Shown here piece by piece: positions 52,501 through 64,000 of a stretch of 64,000 nucleotides of DNA. Position numbers and translations under genes: made by a program. Location: contig NC_087067.1 in assembly GCF_963678635.1 (NCBI RefSeq), forward strand, positions 42,374,696-42,438,695, read 5' to 3'. Positions within the stretch are counted from its first letter, which is position 1. Every line of letters begins with the position of its first letter. The notes beneath the pieces are model-generated. The model was given only the letters and a program-made list of their open reading frames with translations. It ran no database searches and was not told the origin of the DNA. The stretch comes from Symsagittifera roscoffensis (taxonomy: Eukaryota > Xenacoelomorpha > Acoela > Convolutidae).

Positions 52501-55500
52501 GTAATTAGTTTTAGAGTTCGAGCAGCCGTGATTCGCAGATGTGCTTGAAAAATTTGCACATAATTTTGCAAAATTTATACAAAAAATAACTCATTATAAC
52601 AATTGTAATTGATTTTATTTCAGAAATAATCAAAAAGAATGGCAATAAATAATCATTTTTATGGTCTAAGTTTGCATCAATATGGGATTATAATGACAAT
52701 TTTAAAAGCAAAATTTCTCCGTTTTAAAAATTTTAGGGATATAAACAAAATGAGATGAGTGATTTATGCTTTATGATTTAAGTCTAGTAGATCTCAACGA
52801 ACAATTGCAAACTTTTCGCTTCCTCTCTTTTAAGTGCTATTCAATATATTTCTGGATCTGGTATAAATATCTAAAAATCTCATTTTTTGGATGCGTCAAC
52901 TGCTTTGTTTTTTTTTTGTACCTAGTTGACTTTCTGAGATTTTCTTTTAAATTAAAAAAAAAGTCTAGGTTTTGATCATCTAATCCATGCTTGCTTTAAG
53001 AATTTGTCTTTTATTTATGCGTTAGTGGTCGCTTGTATCCATGATATATGCTTTTCATTTTATTCAAAAAGCCTAGATTCCCGTTTAGAATCATTTTTCT
53101 AAGTTGTTTTGGGACTGATACACGTTACATTAGATAACACAGGGGTCTCATAAATTTTATATTTCCTATTTTTTGTTGATCTTCCTTTACTCTCCCGGTT
53201 CCAATTTACGTTCCTTCCCGTTTACACATCTCCCCTCCACCTTTATCTCTTCGTTTACACCCCCCTCGTAAAGCGCCCCTTTTACACCCCTCGCTTACAC
53301 CAACGCCCCGCCCCCCCATAGTTACGGCAAGGAATGAGGTTGAACACTTGGACGGATAACGGAGATCTTAATCTAAACGCGCATTTTTTATTATAAAAGT
53401 AATTAGTTTTAGAGTTCGAGCAGCCGTGATTCGCAGATGTGCTTGAAAAATTTGCACATAATTTTGCAAAATTTATACAAAAAATAACTCATTATAACAA
53501 TTGTAATTGATTTTATTTCAGAAATAATCAAAAAGAATAGCAATAAATATTCATTTTTATGGTCTAAGTTTGCAACAATATGGGATGATAATGACAATTT
53601 TAAAAGCAAAATTTCTCCGTTTTAAAAGTTTTAGGGACATAAACAAAATGAGATGAGTGATTTATGCTTTATGAATTAAATCTAGTAGATCTCAACGAAG
53701 AATTGCAAACTTTTCGCTTCCTCTCTTTAGGAGCTATTCAATATATTTCTGGATCTGGTATAAATATCTAAAAATCTCATTTTTTGGATGCGTCAACTGC
53801 GTTGTTTTTTTTGTACCTAGTTGACTTTCTGAGATTTTCTTTTAAATTAAAAAAAAATTCTAGGTTTTGATCATCTTATCCATGCTTGCTTTAAGAATGT
53901 GTCTTTTATTTATGCGTTAGTGGTCGCTTGTATCCATGGCATATGCTTTTCATTTTATTCAAAAAGCCTAGATTCCCGTTTAGAATCATTTTTCTAAGTT
54001 GTTTTGGGACTGATACACGTTACATTAGATAACACAGGGGTCTCATAAATTTTATATTTCCTATTTTTTGTTGATCTTCCTTTACTCTCCCGGTTCCAAT
54101 TTACGTCCCTTCCCGTTTACACATCTCCCCTCCACCTTTATCTCTTCGCTTACACCCCCCTCGTAAAGCGCCCCTTTTACACCCCTCGCTTACACCAACG
54201 CCCCGCCCCCCCCCCATAGTTACGGCAAGGAATGAGGTTGAACTCCGGACGGATAACGGAGTGCTTAATCTAAACGCGCATTTTTTATTATAAAAGTAAT
54301 TAGTTTTAGAGTTCGAGCAGCCGTGATTCGCAGATGTGCTTGAAAAATTTGCACATAATTTTGCAAAATTTATACAAAAAATAACTCATTATAACAATTG
54401 TAATTGATTTTATTTCAGAAATAATCAAAAAGAATGGCAATAAATATTCATTTTTATGGTCTAAGTTTGCATCAATATGGGATTATAATGACAATTTTAA
54501 AAGCAAAATTTCTCCGTTTTAAAAATTTTACGGATATAAACAAAATGAGATGAGTGATTTATGCTTTATGATTTAAGTCTAGTAGATCTCAACGAACAAT
54601 TGCAAACTTTCCGCTTCCTCTCTTTTAAGTGCTATTCAATATATTTCTGGATCTGGTATAAATATCTAAAAATCTCATTTTTTGGATGCGTCAACTGCTT
54701 TGTTTTTTTTTGTACCTAGTTGACTTTCTGAGATTTTCTTTTAAATTAAAAAAAAATTCTAGGTTTTGATGATCTTATCCATGCTTGCTTTAAGAATGTG
54801 TCTTTTATTTATGCGTTATCGGTCGCTTGTATCCATGGCATATGCTTTTCATTTTATTCAAAAAGCCTAGATTACCGTTTAGAATCATTTTTCTAAGTTG
54901 TTTTGGGACTGATACACGTTACATTAGATAACACAGGGGTCTCATAAATTTTATATTTCCTATTTTTTGTTGATCTTCCTTTACTCTCCCGGTTCCAATT
55001 TACGTCCCTTCCCGTTTACACATCTCCCCTCCACCTTTATCTCTTCGCTTACACCCCCCTCGTAAAGCGCCCCTTTTACACCCCTCGCTTATACCAACGC
55101 CCCCCCCCCCATAGTTACGGCAAGGAATGAGGTTGAACACTTGGACGGATAACGGAGTGCTTAATCTAAACGCGCATTTTTTATTATAAAAGTAATTAGT
55201 TTTAGAGTTCGAGCAGCCGTGATTCGCAGATGTGCTTGAAAAATTTGCACATAATTTTGCAAAATTTATACAAAAAATAACTCATTATAACAATTGTAAT
55301 TGATTTTATTTCAGAAATAATCAAAAAGAATGGCAATAAATATTCATTTTTATGGTCTAAGTTTGCATCAATATGGGATTATAATGACAATTTTAAAAGC
55401 AAAATTTCTCCGTTTTAAAAATTTTAGGGACATAAACAAAATGAGATGAGTGATTTATGCTTTATGAATTAAATCTAGTAGATCTCAACGAAGAATTGCA

Positions 55501-55788
55501 AACTTTTCGCTTCCTCTCTTTAAGTGCTATTCAATATATTTCTGGATCTGGTATAAATATCTAAAAATCTCATTTTTTGGATGCGTCAACTGCGTTGCTT
55601 TTTTTGTACCTAGTTGACTTTCTGAGATTTTCTTTTAAATTAAAAAAAAATTCTAGGTTTTGATCATCTTATCCATGCTTGCTTTAAGAATGTGTCTTTT
55701 ATTTATGCGTTAGTGGTCGCTTGTATCCATGGCATATGCTTTTCATTTTATTCAAAAAGCCTAGATTCCCGTTTAGAATCATTTTTCT
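49509..55788 (+). repeat. Tandem array: seven units of about 0.9 kb
   Basis: Units start at 49509, 50403, 51303, 52205, 53103, 53998 and 54897 (spacing 894-902). Each runs from GTTGTTTTGGGACTGATACACG through a strand-biased pyrimidine block (tttacacccctcgctt, then a C-run of variable length) to AATCATTTTTCT. Units are nearly identical; adjacent units 4 and 5 share private variants, which points to unequal exchange. No frame is conserved in all units, so it is satellite-like. Confidence 0.95.
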
Positions 55789-56552
55789 AGGGCATTCAAA
55801 ATTTTGTAGTGCAAAATTTTTGGCTTGAAAAAAAGTGGCATGCATAGTTGAATACAGCACAAAGAAAAAGTCAGCATTTAGTTTTAACAATCAGGAGGGC
55901 GTGGGAAGTTTTTATGGTTTTGAGTAAAACTGAAAATAAGTGATCAATCAAACTGGATAAAAACCCGAGACATTTGAAATTAAAATTGATTTTTGCTGAT
56001 AATTCGGGTTCATATTCATCAAAAGTCTACAACTAAAAAATTAATGTTGCCGCTATTGCTTTTATTTTAAAAAAGCAGCTCCGATTTGTATATAAGAAAA
56101 AACTCCGTTGAATGATAGCCCGAGTTAACCAAAAAAGCTAGTCATACAAGCCATTTATCATACAGTTCCAAAAAAAGATTAAGATAATGGAACTGTATGA
56201 TTAAAATTTTCAATCCATAGAAGTCATTCCGGTTGCACTATTGCATCCAATTGCACGTCAAAAAATGCCATCATAAAATTTTTGTGACCGTTACATTTGA
56301 ATTTCTCTTTCAATTTCGTTTGTTCTGAATTTTTTTTTGCAGAAAGTACAAAATCAATTACAGATACAACTAATTTTGTTCTGAGAATTTTTCAATACTT
56401 TAATTCGTTGACGCACAAGATTTGACGTTACATACATAAAAACTCATATTTCAATCATTGTGACGCGAAATGGATGATTTCAAAGTTTCTACAAACTCTT
56501 TGTTTCAGTCTCAAAAATTGATTGTAATTCCTAAAAAATTACCAATCTGGGC
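55789..56552. other. Non-coding, right flank of the array
   Basis: AT-rich, no gene. It includes a perfect hairpin at 56157-56201. Confidence 0.5.
56157..56201. other. Perfect 14-bp inverted repeat
   Basis: Arms ATCATACAGTTCCA and TGGAACTGTATGAT with a 17-base loop. The neighbouring word gctagtcataca also occurs near 47148. Confidence 0.8.
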
Positions 56553-56640
56553 TTAAGCACAGCTCAGTATATTCAAAAAAGTTGTTTTGGCCTGATACAC
56601 GTCACATTAGATAGCACAAGAGTCTCATAAGTTTTTTATT
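56553..56640 (+). repeat. Diverged relic of the array start
   Basis: Repeats the left flank of the array (taagcacagctcagtat, compare 49479-49495) followed by a diverged unit start (gttgttttggcctgatacacg). The array therefore lies between two copies of this flank. Confidence 0.7.
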
Positions 56641-58835
56641 GGTCTGTTTCATTGGTTTGTTGAATTTTTGGTCTGTTAAATAATTTTTGTAAATACAGCC
56701 TCAATGCTGGGGTAAAAATTTTAGATCCAGAATACGTATTGCGCAGTGCTGTCTTTCGTTAGGATTTTTAATCCAAAAGAAAACTGTGACTTGTGGATCC
56801 AATTTTTCCCAGAGAAACCATCGACCACAAAACTCAAAACATAACCGCCGATTTTTTTTTCAACGAAATCAAAAAAATTGATTAGCACTTGCAAAAAACA
56901 GGTAGAATGTTTCCAATTTTGTTAAAAGTTTTATTTCTTTGCAGAACCTAATTTAGCAAGATTATCTGCTCGGTTTTGTTTATTTTTCCGAATTTTTCAA
57001 GAAAGTGCTGGAATAGTGTACTCGGTCTGTATGATTTAACTAATAATTTTTTCGGCGGAGTTTTTCAAGCCATCTGAATGATTGATAACTTTGAGCATAT
57101 ATCTCAAAAACTTGGGTCAATAACGTGCCTATTTGAGATAATTAGAGTAAGAAAAAAAATGGGCGATTGGAGCACAAAAATTGGGCAATTATCACGTTTT
57201 TCGCGGTTCCTTTCAACGCTTAATCAACAATTAATCCGTCTCTAACACTGTTGATAATCTGCAAAAAAAGCCGTGCAGCTCAATGTGTAGTCATGATCTA
57301 AGTTTTTTTGATTCAAACATAATAAATATAAATGAAATTAGTTTGAAATTTCAGTTGATATCTTAGCTGAGATTAGTTACGATAAAACAAAGGGAAGAAA
57401 AACTTGTCTTTTGTTGCCAATTTGAAATTGGAAAAATGAAGGTTTTGTGAATAAAGTCAAAACATATCTGAGTGTGGTCCTAAATTTAAAATACTGAGCA
57501 CAGTGGAAACACAGTTCGATCACCTACTAAAAGTTTGAGTTTTCCTATTTTGCAGAATATATTTAAAATTTGATATAAAAGTTGTGCAATTAAATCTGCT
57601 TAAATTGATTATATGGGCTGTATTTTTCCCCAACATTCGAAGAAAAGGGCTCATATTTGAACTAGGTTTGTTTGTTTTTAATAAATTTCCACTTTAATGT
57701 AACTTTTTTTCACGCCTTCTAAAAATCTAAAAGGTTTGAAAAATAGTTTGATCTTGACAATTAAAAAAAATACATGAAAATATTTATCGCTAACTTAATT
57801 GTGCATGTATGATGCCAATTTGAAAAATATATTCTCTGTTATAAATATGGAATATTTGAAGCGCGGCACAAGTAGTTTTGTTGCCCTTCCTTCTAACGCT
57901 TTTGTGGTGGTATAATCCGACTCTGAAATTGTTCCAATCCTTATTAAAAATATATTTGCTCGCCTGAGTACACTGATTAAACTGGAAAATATTATAGCTT
58001 GTACTTACTCAGCGTGTGTCAACATTTTCTCGTTTCAAAGTACTAATAGTTTTTTCGTGGTAAAAGTTTGAATTCACTTAGAAAAACCCGCGAACACTCT
58101 ATTTCGATTATATTTATCTCTGATTATTTTCTTTTGGTGCATTTTTGCACATGAAGTGCATTTTTGCCTCTAGATCTGATGAGATGCTTGTCGTTTCAGG
58201 GCGAAGTTGTTTTTTTTTAATAGCAATATCATGGAAATAACTTTCTGTCTAAAAAATCAATTCTGTCAACTTATACCAAGTTTTGGCCAACAAATTCGAT
58301 TTTCTTAGAACATTACGAGGCCAAAATCAGTTTGAGAAATGTAAACGGAATCCGCAACAGGCCAAAGTCAGATTTGTCGCGGAGACCTCAATATTGCTGC
58401 ATTTTTTATCTTCGTTAGTATTTTGAATTCCACAAACAAATAGCAAAACCACTGTACTGCTCAAAATTGCTCTAAAAATGTGCAAATTTACAGATTCCGC
58501 AATACTAATTGAAGAATTCAGAACAGTTTGTGGAATCTATACACAATTAACAAAATTTAGGTTGTGTAAAATTGAGCTGTTACAGAATCCGCAATTTATA
58601 ATGGGAATCCACAATTTGTAAGTGAAATCCGCATTGTGTTTGCGGTTTTCACTAGTCTATACAGTTAATGTCTTAAAATTAGTTTTTCGGTTTGCTTTTT
58701 GTTGGTCGTCAGCAAGACTGTCCAACAGTTCAATCTCTTTTTCTTGCACAGATCAATCTCTTTTAAATTTACTTTTCAACAGTTTGAACTAACCAGCTAA
58801 TTTTCAAAAACTGAAAAATTGAAAAATATACACAT
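56641..58835. other. Non-coding, no gene seen
   Basis: AT-rich throughout. Near 58345, 58495 and 58600-58640 the words (ga)atccgcaa recur on the same strand, too irregular to call a repeat. Confidence 0.45.
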
Positions 58836-59035
58836 TTCCAATCTCAAATATTGAAAGACTGGATACTTTTTAGGCCGCAAATAATGAAAGACTGAACACT
58901 TTCCTGATCTCAAGTCCTGAACGAATCAACACCTTTCCGATCGCAAGTACCAACATAATGAACAGTTTTCCGATATCAAGTTCTAAAAGAATGAATACTT
59001 TCCCCATCTCAAACACTGAAAGAATGAAAACAAAT
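58836..59035 (+). repeat. About 33-bp minisatellite, six degenerate units
   Basis: Unit type tttccgatctcaagt.ctgaaagaatgaacac. All six keep a TTTCC start, a TCAA core and a GAA..AC end. Confidence 0.7.
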
Positions 59036-62000
59036 TGGTTCATGGGTTTTAATTCTGATTTATTATTAATTTTTGCACAATTTTATTTGAACAATGATTT
59101 AAGGATTTAAGATTTTTTATTGGATTCCATTACCAATAGTTAAATTCTTGCTTTTTGCTTTTATATTCGACATTGGCTAGATAAAGCTTCTAGCGGTAGC
59201 TTTTTATTGTTCATGTTCACGCAAGGACTGGTACAGTTAAGCGGAGTTCGCTTACGTTTTGCGGAATGCGCTTATATTTGCGGAACCCGTAACTACTAGC
59301 TGTAACCGCTACAAAACTTATACTTATGTGCCGACAAGTTTTAGTATTTGAGCGCGAAATCCATGAAAGAATCGTAAGTGGAATCTAATTACATTTTGGA
59401 GCATATTTGAAGACTTGTCTCCGGAATCTAGGATTATACATACACAAAGGAGTGCGCCTATCCATTGCACAGTCTGGCCTCGTAATTCAATTAAGCTGAT
59501 AAATGGAATTATTCCCTTGAACCGGGGCAAACACTGGTTGAGTGTTAGTACTTAAAAATGAATTTGATATTATTTGTATTAGGGTAGAAGCCTTGATTTT
59601 TTAGAAATTTTTCGAAGCACGCAATTTTAATCTCATGCTGATAAATTATAGGTGAACCACAAAAAAAATTTGTTTTTGATTCAAGTTTCTCCTTCCAAGT
59701 TACTAATTCTTGTGATTAACAGCCCTTCTAGAAACATTTTAGGGGCAGTCGGTAACCCTGAAAAAGTTTGATGAAAAACTGCAACAATCTGGAATCTGTT
59801 ATAAACTCTCAATTTTTTTTTGATTTTTTTCCAAAATTTTATTAAAAAATGTAAAATGAATATGGGACAAAATTTTAGAAGTCTAATGCACAACTTAGAC
59901 TTCTAAATTTTTGAATAAGCTTTTTTAAACTATTTTAAAACCATTTATTAACAAGGGAAAAGGACCAACATTCAGCTCTGAACAACAACGGTGTAGTGTT
60001 CTTTTATTAAGAGCTACAAATAAAGTACTATGGTACTGTCAGCGTATTAATTTGTGTTATTTTGAATTTCATTATCAATACATCGATAAGTAATTAATTC
60101 TAAGAATGTGTGGTGACGTATTGCGATGGATTTTAATCATTGTCTTACGTATAAAAGGCTTCGCGATTTCAGTTTAATTAAGACTGAGTCTCAGTTTCGA
60201 CTTGTAAAAATCATTTTAATTTGTGGAAAGTTAAAACCTTTGACTACAATTAATGTAGGAGGCAGCAGAATTCATCAAAACTTGTTTTTTTTAAATCTAA
60301 TCTCGTTAGAATTTCGCATAGTCTCAAGTAATTTTATAGGCGAGAGCCTTTTGGGCATTGAGTTTCTTTTATATCTCTTAAAACGAGAACGCGTGAAAGT
60401 GTTTCCTGATCTCAATCGGAGACATTGATTTGGCAATAACGATCTGTTCCACAAGCTTCTTAAATCTTCAATATCTCTAAATAGTTTTGAGGTAAGATTT
60501 TTAATTGGTTCTTTTGGCTTTAACATGATTTTTTTTATCTTATCATAGCTTAAGAAAAAAGAATGCGAAAATTTATTTCTCCAGTAAAACTTTCTATCAA
60601 ATTATAGGGCTACAAATTGTGGAGAGGACCGACAATGGGATTTTGAGATCCACTAGGCGTCTGCACCTGTTCTGCAAGTAACTTTTGTTTAAATAAAAAT
60701 CATCGTAAAAATATTAACAAAAACATATTTCTTTATCAGTTGTGTTTAGAGAAGTCCGATACTTTAATTTCACTCAATTGAGGAACACATACAAAAACTA
60801 ATTTTCAAGAATTTTTTATGACCACTTAAAAAGCTTCAACCGTAATCTCATTAAAAAAACTAGAAAAAAAAGAAAAAAAAACTAGTTAAAAAGATTTTTG
60901 AAAACAGGGAAAAAACATCATAGTTTATAGGGTTCACTTTGTTATTGTCCAAGGTGGATTGTTTATGTTGAAACTTGATACAAAAAAACACCTTAACTTT
61001 TTTCTTGCTTCTCCTTTTTTTGAAACGGTTAACTGAGAAGTTTCAAAATTTACAAAAACTCAAAAACTAGTAAAAATTAGAAAACCGTTTTCCACTCCTA
61101 CAGGGTCGCTCATTAGCATTTAACTATTGGACTTATTTTTTCAATACCAAAAAAAACGTATATAACGAAGGCGGAATTTTTAATTGAAAAGAAGGTTTTG
61201 ACTGTATGATGAAGACGTGAGATTTCTTTCAAGTTACGACTTTCAAATCCCTCAGGCAAAAAAAACTCAAATTTTTGGATTGTTGATTATAAAATTTACT
61301 CTAAAATTTCCAACTTTCCTTTTGCAAAATTTTTGAAAGCAAATTAAAAAAAGATCTCCTTTTGGCTTCTACTTTTAGTACTTTCGCTACATCAGTACTT
61401 TGAAAACTAATATTGTTCTATTAAAAACTTTCAAGAAGCCTTACGAGTAATTTGTTTTTCAAAAAAGTGTTTACAGTGATCGCGTCGTTTTCTGAAATAA
61501 AAAAATCAAACTTTTGTTTTGTCAAACGAAAACTTTATAAATACTTTGAAACTTAGACAACCGGAAGCCAAATTACTATTGCAGAAAAACATAAATGGTA
61601 ATTTACAAAATGGCGTCATAATTCATAAAAATTTAACATCGATATTTTAGTTTTGAAAAAGACAAAGTGACAGGTTAAAAATTTCTGTCTAGAAAAATTC
61701 TCAAAACTCTTGGGTTACCAAGGAAAATATGTTTGACTTTTCACCAGAGAAAGTCTTAGTTGTTAATTTATTTTTTTTTTACGTTTTCCCAATAGTATAT
61801 TTTGACGCAGATCGAAGCAGGGCTTTGCAAAGTTTGGGGTTACCAAAAAAATTTCAACTAGAATTGGTTGCGAAGAAATTTTTATGATTTTTATGCTTGT
61901 CAAAAATTTTTGTAATCTTTTGACAATTTGTTCATATAATTTTTATGAGATTCAACCAAACAATGTAGAAAATTAAATGAAAAGCTCTGAAAAACTCCAA

Positions 62001-62169
62001 AATTCAAAAGTATAACGGAAAAATGACAAAAATAAAGTTTTTACTAATGCAACTTCTTTTTCAGTAACCAGACATAATTATTTGTGTTGAAAACGCGAGA
62101 TGATAAACAATATAATTTGATACTCAGCCAAAGTTTTTAAGCTAATGTTAGTTTATCATTCTTTGCCTG
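59036..62169. other. Non-coding with weak open frames
   Basis: AT-rich. The 100-codon frame at 60126-60428 contains no motif. Minus-strand frames at 59324-59530, 59681-59893 and 60275-60526 are likewise unsupported. Confidence 0.45.
60150..60171 (+). promoter_or_regulatory. Possible TATA box and initiator
   Basis: TATAAAAGG at 60150 and TTCAGTT with its A at 60171; the spacing is a little short. A GTAAGA donor-like word follows at 60492. It has no known gene downstream. Confidence 0.18.
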
Positions 62170-62600
62170 AATGCAGGGGGGATTTAGGGGGGAAAGTCTT
62201 GGACGCTTTTCTCCTCTGGGATTTGACCCCACACCAACCAAAGGGTCCTCCCTTTGGTATTATTTTATGACATCCATTTTCGGCCGACCAACACAAAAAT
62301 TTAAAAAAACGCCTTCATTGCCATTATATACTAATTTTGAAGAGGAGCGTGCTAAAACAAGCAATTTTTTTGGCAAGTTTTTCTTAAAAATGCCTAAAAA
62401 CGCCTATTTTGGCCCGTTTTTCCAAAAACATGTCTGCAGCGCAAAATTTTTTTTGACAAAATAAGATTTTATAGTATTCTAAGAGCGCTCGGAAAATCAA
62501 TTTGGCCGACCTAAAAAAAAGGTCGACACAATTTTTATTTTTGCAAAACTGTTGAAAATCTGCCTCCCCCCTCAAGAAAACCCTATATCCGCCACTTTCC
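62170..62600 (-). repeat. G-run repeat / decayed DNA transposon, copy 1
   Basis: On the minus strand it begins agtggcggatatagggtttt, a common hAT-type end, and closes with cccccctgcattc. The plus-strand left half aligns with 63005-63185 (gggg.ga, cttttctcc, gaccccac.cc.ccaaaggg.cctccctttg, tactaattttga). Confidence 0.5.
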
Positions 62601-63004
62601 TAATGTAATATTTTCAACCAATTTTCAGAAATACAAGTAATGTTGTTTACTTTTTCAAAGCATTTGAGCATAAGAGCTTTTATTTTTAATGTAACAAACA
62701 CAAATTTGACACACTGCAAAGTTGTTTATCGAGCTAATTTTGCAGAGAATTAGACTGCTAATCCATTTAAAATCTTGGCTCAAAAGAATAATTTGAATCA
62801 TTCTAACCTAATAAGAGCAGCGAAACCTTACGTTTTTTCTACAGTCAATTAGATATTGCTTTGCCCGAAAGTGTTCACCCATTCACCAGAAACGTGTTTT
62901 TGGTTCAACCGAGATTTTTCAAGTTCAAATATAAACTATCAATTGAGAATCTCACTAAATGAAAAGGTGGAAAAATTTTTAAAAAATTATACGATCTTTT
63001 TTTT

Positions 63005-63185
63005 TTTTGGGGGGGGGGGGGGAGATGCAAGCGAACGTCCCCCTCTCAGCGATTTCACCCCATCTCCGCCAAAGGCTCCCCCTTTGTAAATATTTTTCTT
63101 CTTTTTTTTCGACAGAACGACCATACCTTTTTTCTGCATTCGCAATGGCGCTACTCTTTACTAATTTTGAGACTAAGCAACTTGG
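63005..63185 (-). repeat. G-run repeat, copy 2 (partial)
   Basis: Starts with a T11-G14 junction and aligns with 62170-62360. It lacks the cggat end. Confidence 0.5.
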
Positions 63186-63953
63186 ATCTGAGTTTGACAG
63201 TGGAGCGACTTTAAAAGTCTGGATATAAGTCGCGGACTTGGACCCAGCTAGCTAATAGTGCAAGAACTATATGGGTAAGTATTTTATTTACTTTGAAAAC
63301 CACATAATACCATAAATCAACGAAGTTTTTTTTGTTGAAAGAATTACAGTTTGATTTGCAAAGATGGCTGTGAAAAACATGCACATTGTTAATTCCTTGC
63401 GCATCAATCGACTTCTCCTGTCTTTTTCTGACTTTCTTCTTCGTAACTTGAGGCTCTCAGAAAGTTCCAATGGAGCTTTTGTTCTTCGCAGCAAACATTT
63501 TAAAAAAATGCCATTTCCGATCAAAACATATTTTAGAGCAATTGCGTGAATTAAAAACTTCTCTGATTTTCAATTCTTAAGTTGATAGCTTCAGGACTGT
63601 AAGAAGACAAGGCAATTTCTCATTTTTCAGTAGAAGTAAATGCATGTAGTTCCCATCATCATGACGCGATTTCTGTAAGAAAAACTGATTAGCTCTTCTG
63701 TAACACCTATCTCTTGTCTTTAAAAAGGAATTATTTCCTATTCTGGCCCATAATAACTCCATTTCGCATTTTTTCGGGATAATCAAGTCTTTCTGGGGAC
63801 TTTTTTAAAGTTAGGATATTTGAAGATTTTGTTGGGCTATCCTTAGACCGAACAACTGTAGCCAGATTTTTGGCGCTCGTTTTTTCTACTAAAACTAGTG
63901 TATAGTGTCATCGACAGCTTATTAGGGCATAATCTAGATTCAGTCGATCAAAA
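63186..63953. other. Likely 5' region of the gene at 63954
   Basis: Less biased composition than the repeats to the left. Overlapping frames on both strands at 63288-63549 look coding-like, but neither strand shows a domain. Confidence 0.3.
63275..63280 (+). promoter_or_regulatory. Candidate 5' splice site (GTAAGT)
   Basis: ATGG/GTAAGT. With an acceptor just before 63954 (aatctag or attcag at about 63940-63943) it would bound an intron in the 5' untranslated region of the gene starting at 63954. Confidence 0.25.
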
Positions 63954-64000
63954 ATGGGTGATGCAAAGAAATATCAAGAAGCGCTTCTCAAAGAGAGTAA
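63954..64000 (+). CDS. Start of a coding region, truncated by the window
   Basis: CAAAAATGGG gives a good start context. The 15 complete codons read MGDAKKYQEALLKES, hydrophilic and coding-like, with the frame open at the window edge. It has no signal peptide, so the product is probably intracellular. There is too little sequence to name it. Confidence 0.5.
   Translation, partial: MGDAKKYQEALLKES

Noticed and set aside
60126-60428. 100-codon frame with ATG
   Set aside because: It begins upstream of a TATA-like box, has random-looking composition and overlaps an equally long minus-strand frame.

Overview
The window is AT-rich animal nuclear DNA, best read as an invertebrate genome. The evidence is a multi-exon secreted serine-protease-like gene with GT/AG introns, a very long Ty3/Gypsy-type LTR retroelement, and many dispersed or tandem non-coding repeats. 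There is no operon structure, rRNA or CRISPR. The species cannot be named from the sequence. Host coding density is very low: one convincing host gene, one likely gene start at the right edge, and a few exon-like islands.

Left part (1-16.4 kb). Positions 1-1055 hold a decayed coding-looking island of unknown identity. Positions 1056-3543 and 3544-6028 are a recent head-to-tail duplication of about 2.49 kb. Each copy carries the last three exons of a minus-strand chymotrypsin-fold gene and a 62-codon open frame of unknown function. The upstream exons with the His and Asp regions lie at 6403-8198. The catalytic Ser position reads Asp (GDDGGP) in both copies, so the product should be an inactive serine protease homologue. 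A possible signal-peptide exon lies at 14800-14866. The rest is non-coding, with diverged copies of at least two dispersed repeat families.

Middle part (16.4-37.7 kb). A single 21.2-kb LTR element fills 16445-37656. It has 410-bp LTRs that differ at 6 sites, TG...CA ends, a 4-bp TCGT target duplication and a candidate primer binding site. Its order is leader, two pre-gag frames, gag with a CCHC knuckle, an Asn/Arg/Ser-rich linker, protease, reverse transcriptase, RNase H and integrase (D,D-35-E). A tandem second copy of about 5.4 kb of the gag-end/pol region follows, then a large unrecognised ORF region where env would normally sit, an apparent 82-bp intron, and the 3' LTR. The two pol copies are damaged at different places and share one nonsense codon, so both descend from an already damaged pol. 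All main frames are broken, so the element is probably non-autonomous now.

Right part (37.7-64 kb). This is almost entirely repeats. It holds a TA-flanked foldback element with long inverted arms (39728-40611), an old repeat interrupted by a 653-bp insertion with 8-bp direct repeats, a degenerate 20-24-bp minisatellite rich in gtcgcgg/gtcgaaaaattagt, a higher-GC island near 46 kb, clusters of ATCGATTATAAT-like palindromes, and an array of seven units of about 0.9 kb (49509-55788). A perfect hairpin, a ~33-bp minisatellite and two related G-run repeats follow. A good start codon at 63954 opens a coding region that leaves the window.

All calls rest on reading the sequence. No homology search was possible. 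Exon boundaries are inferred from splice consensus and reading-frame phase.
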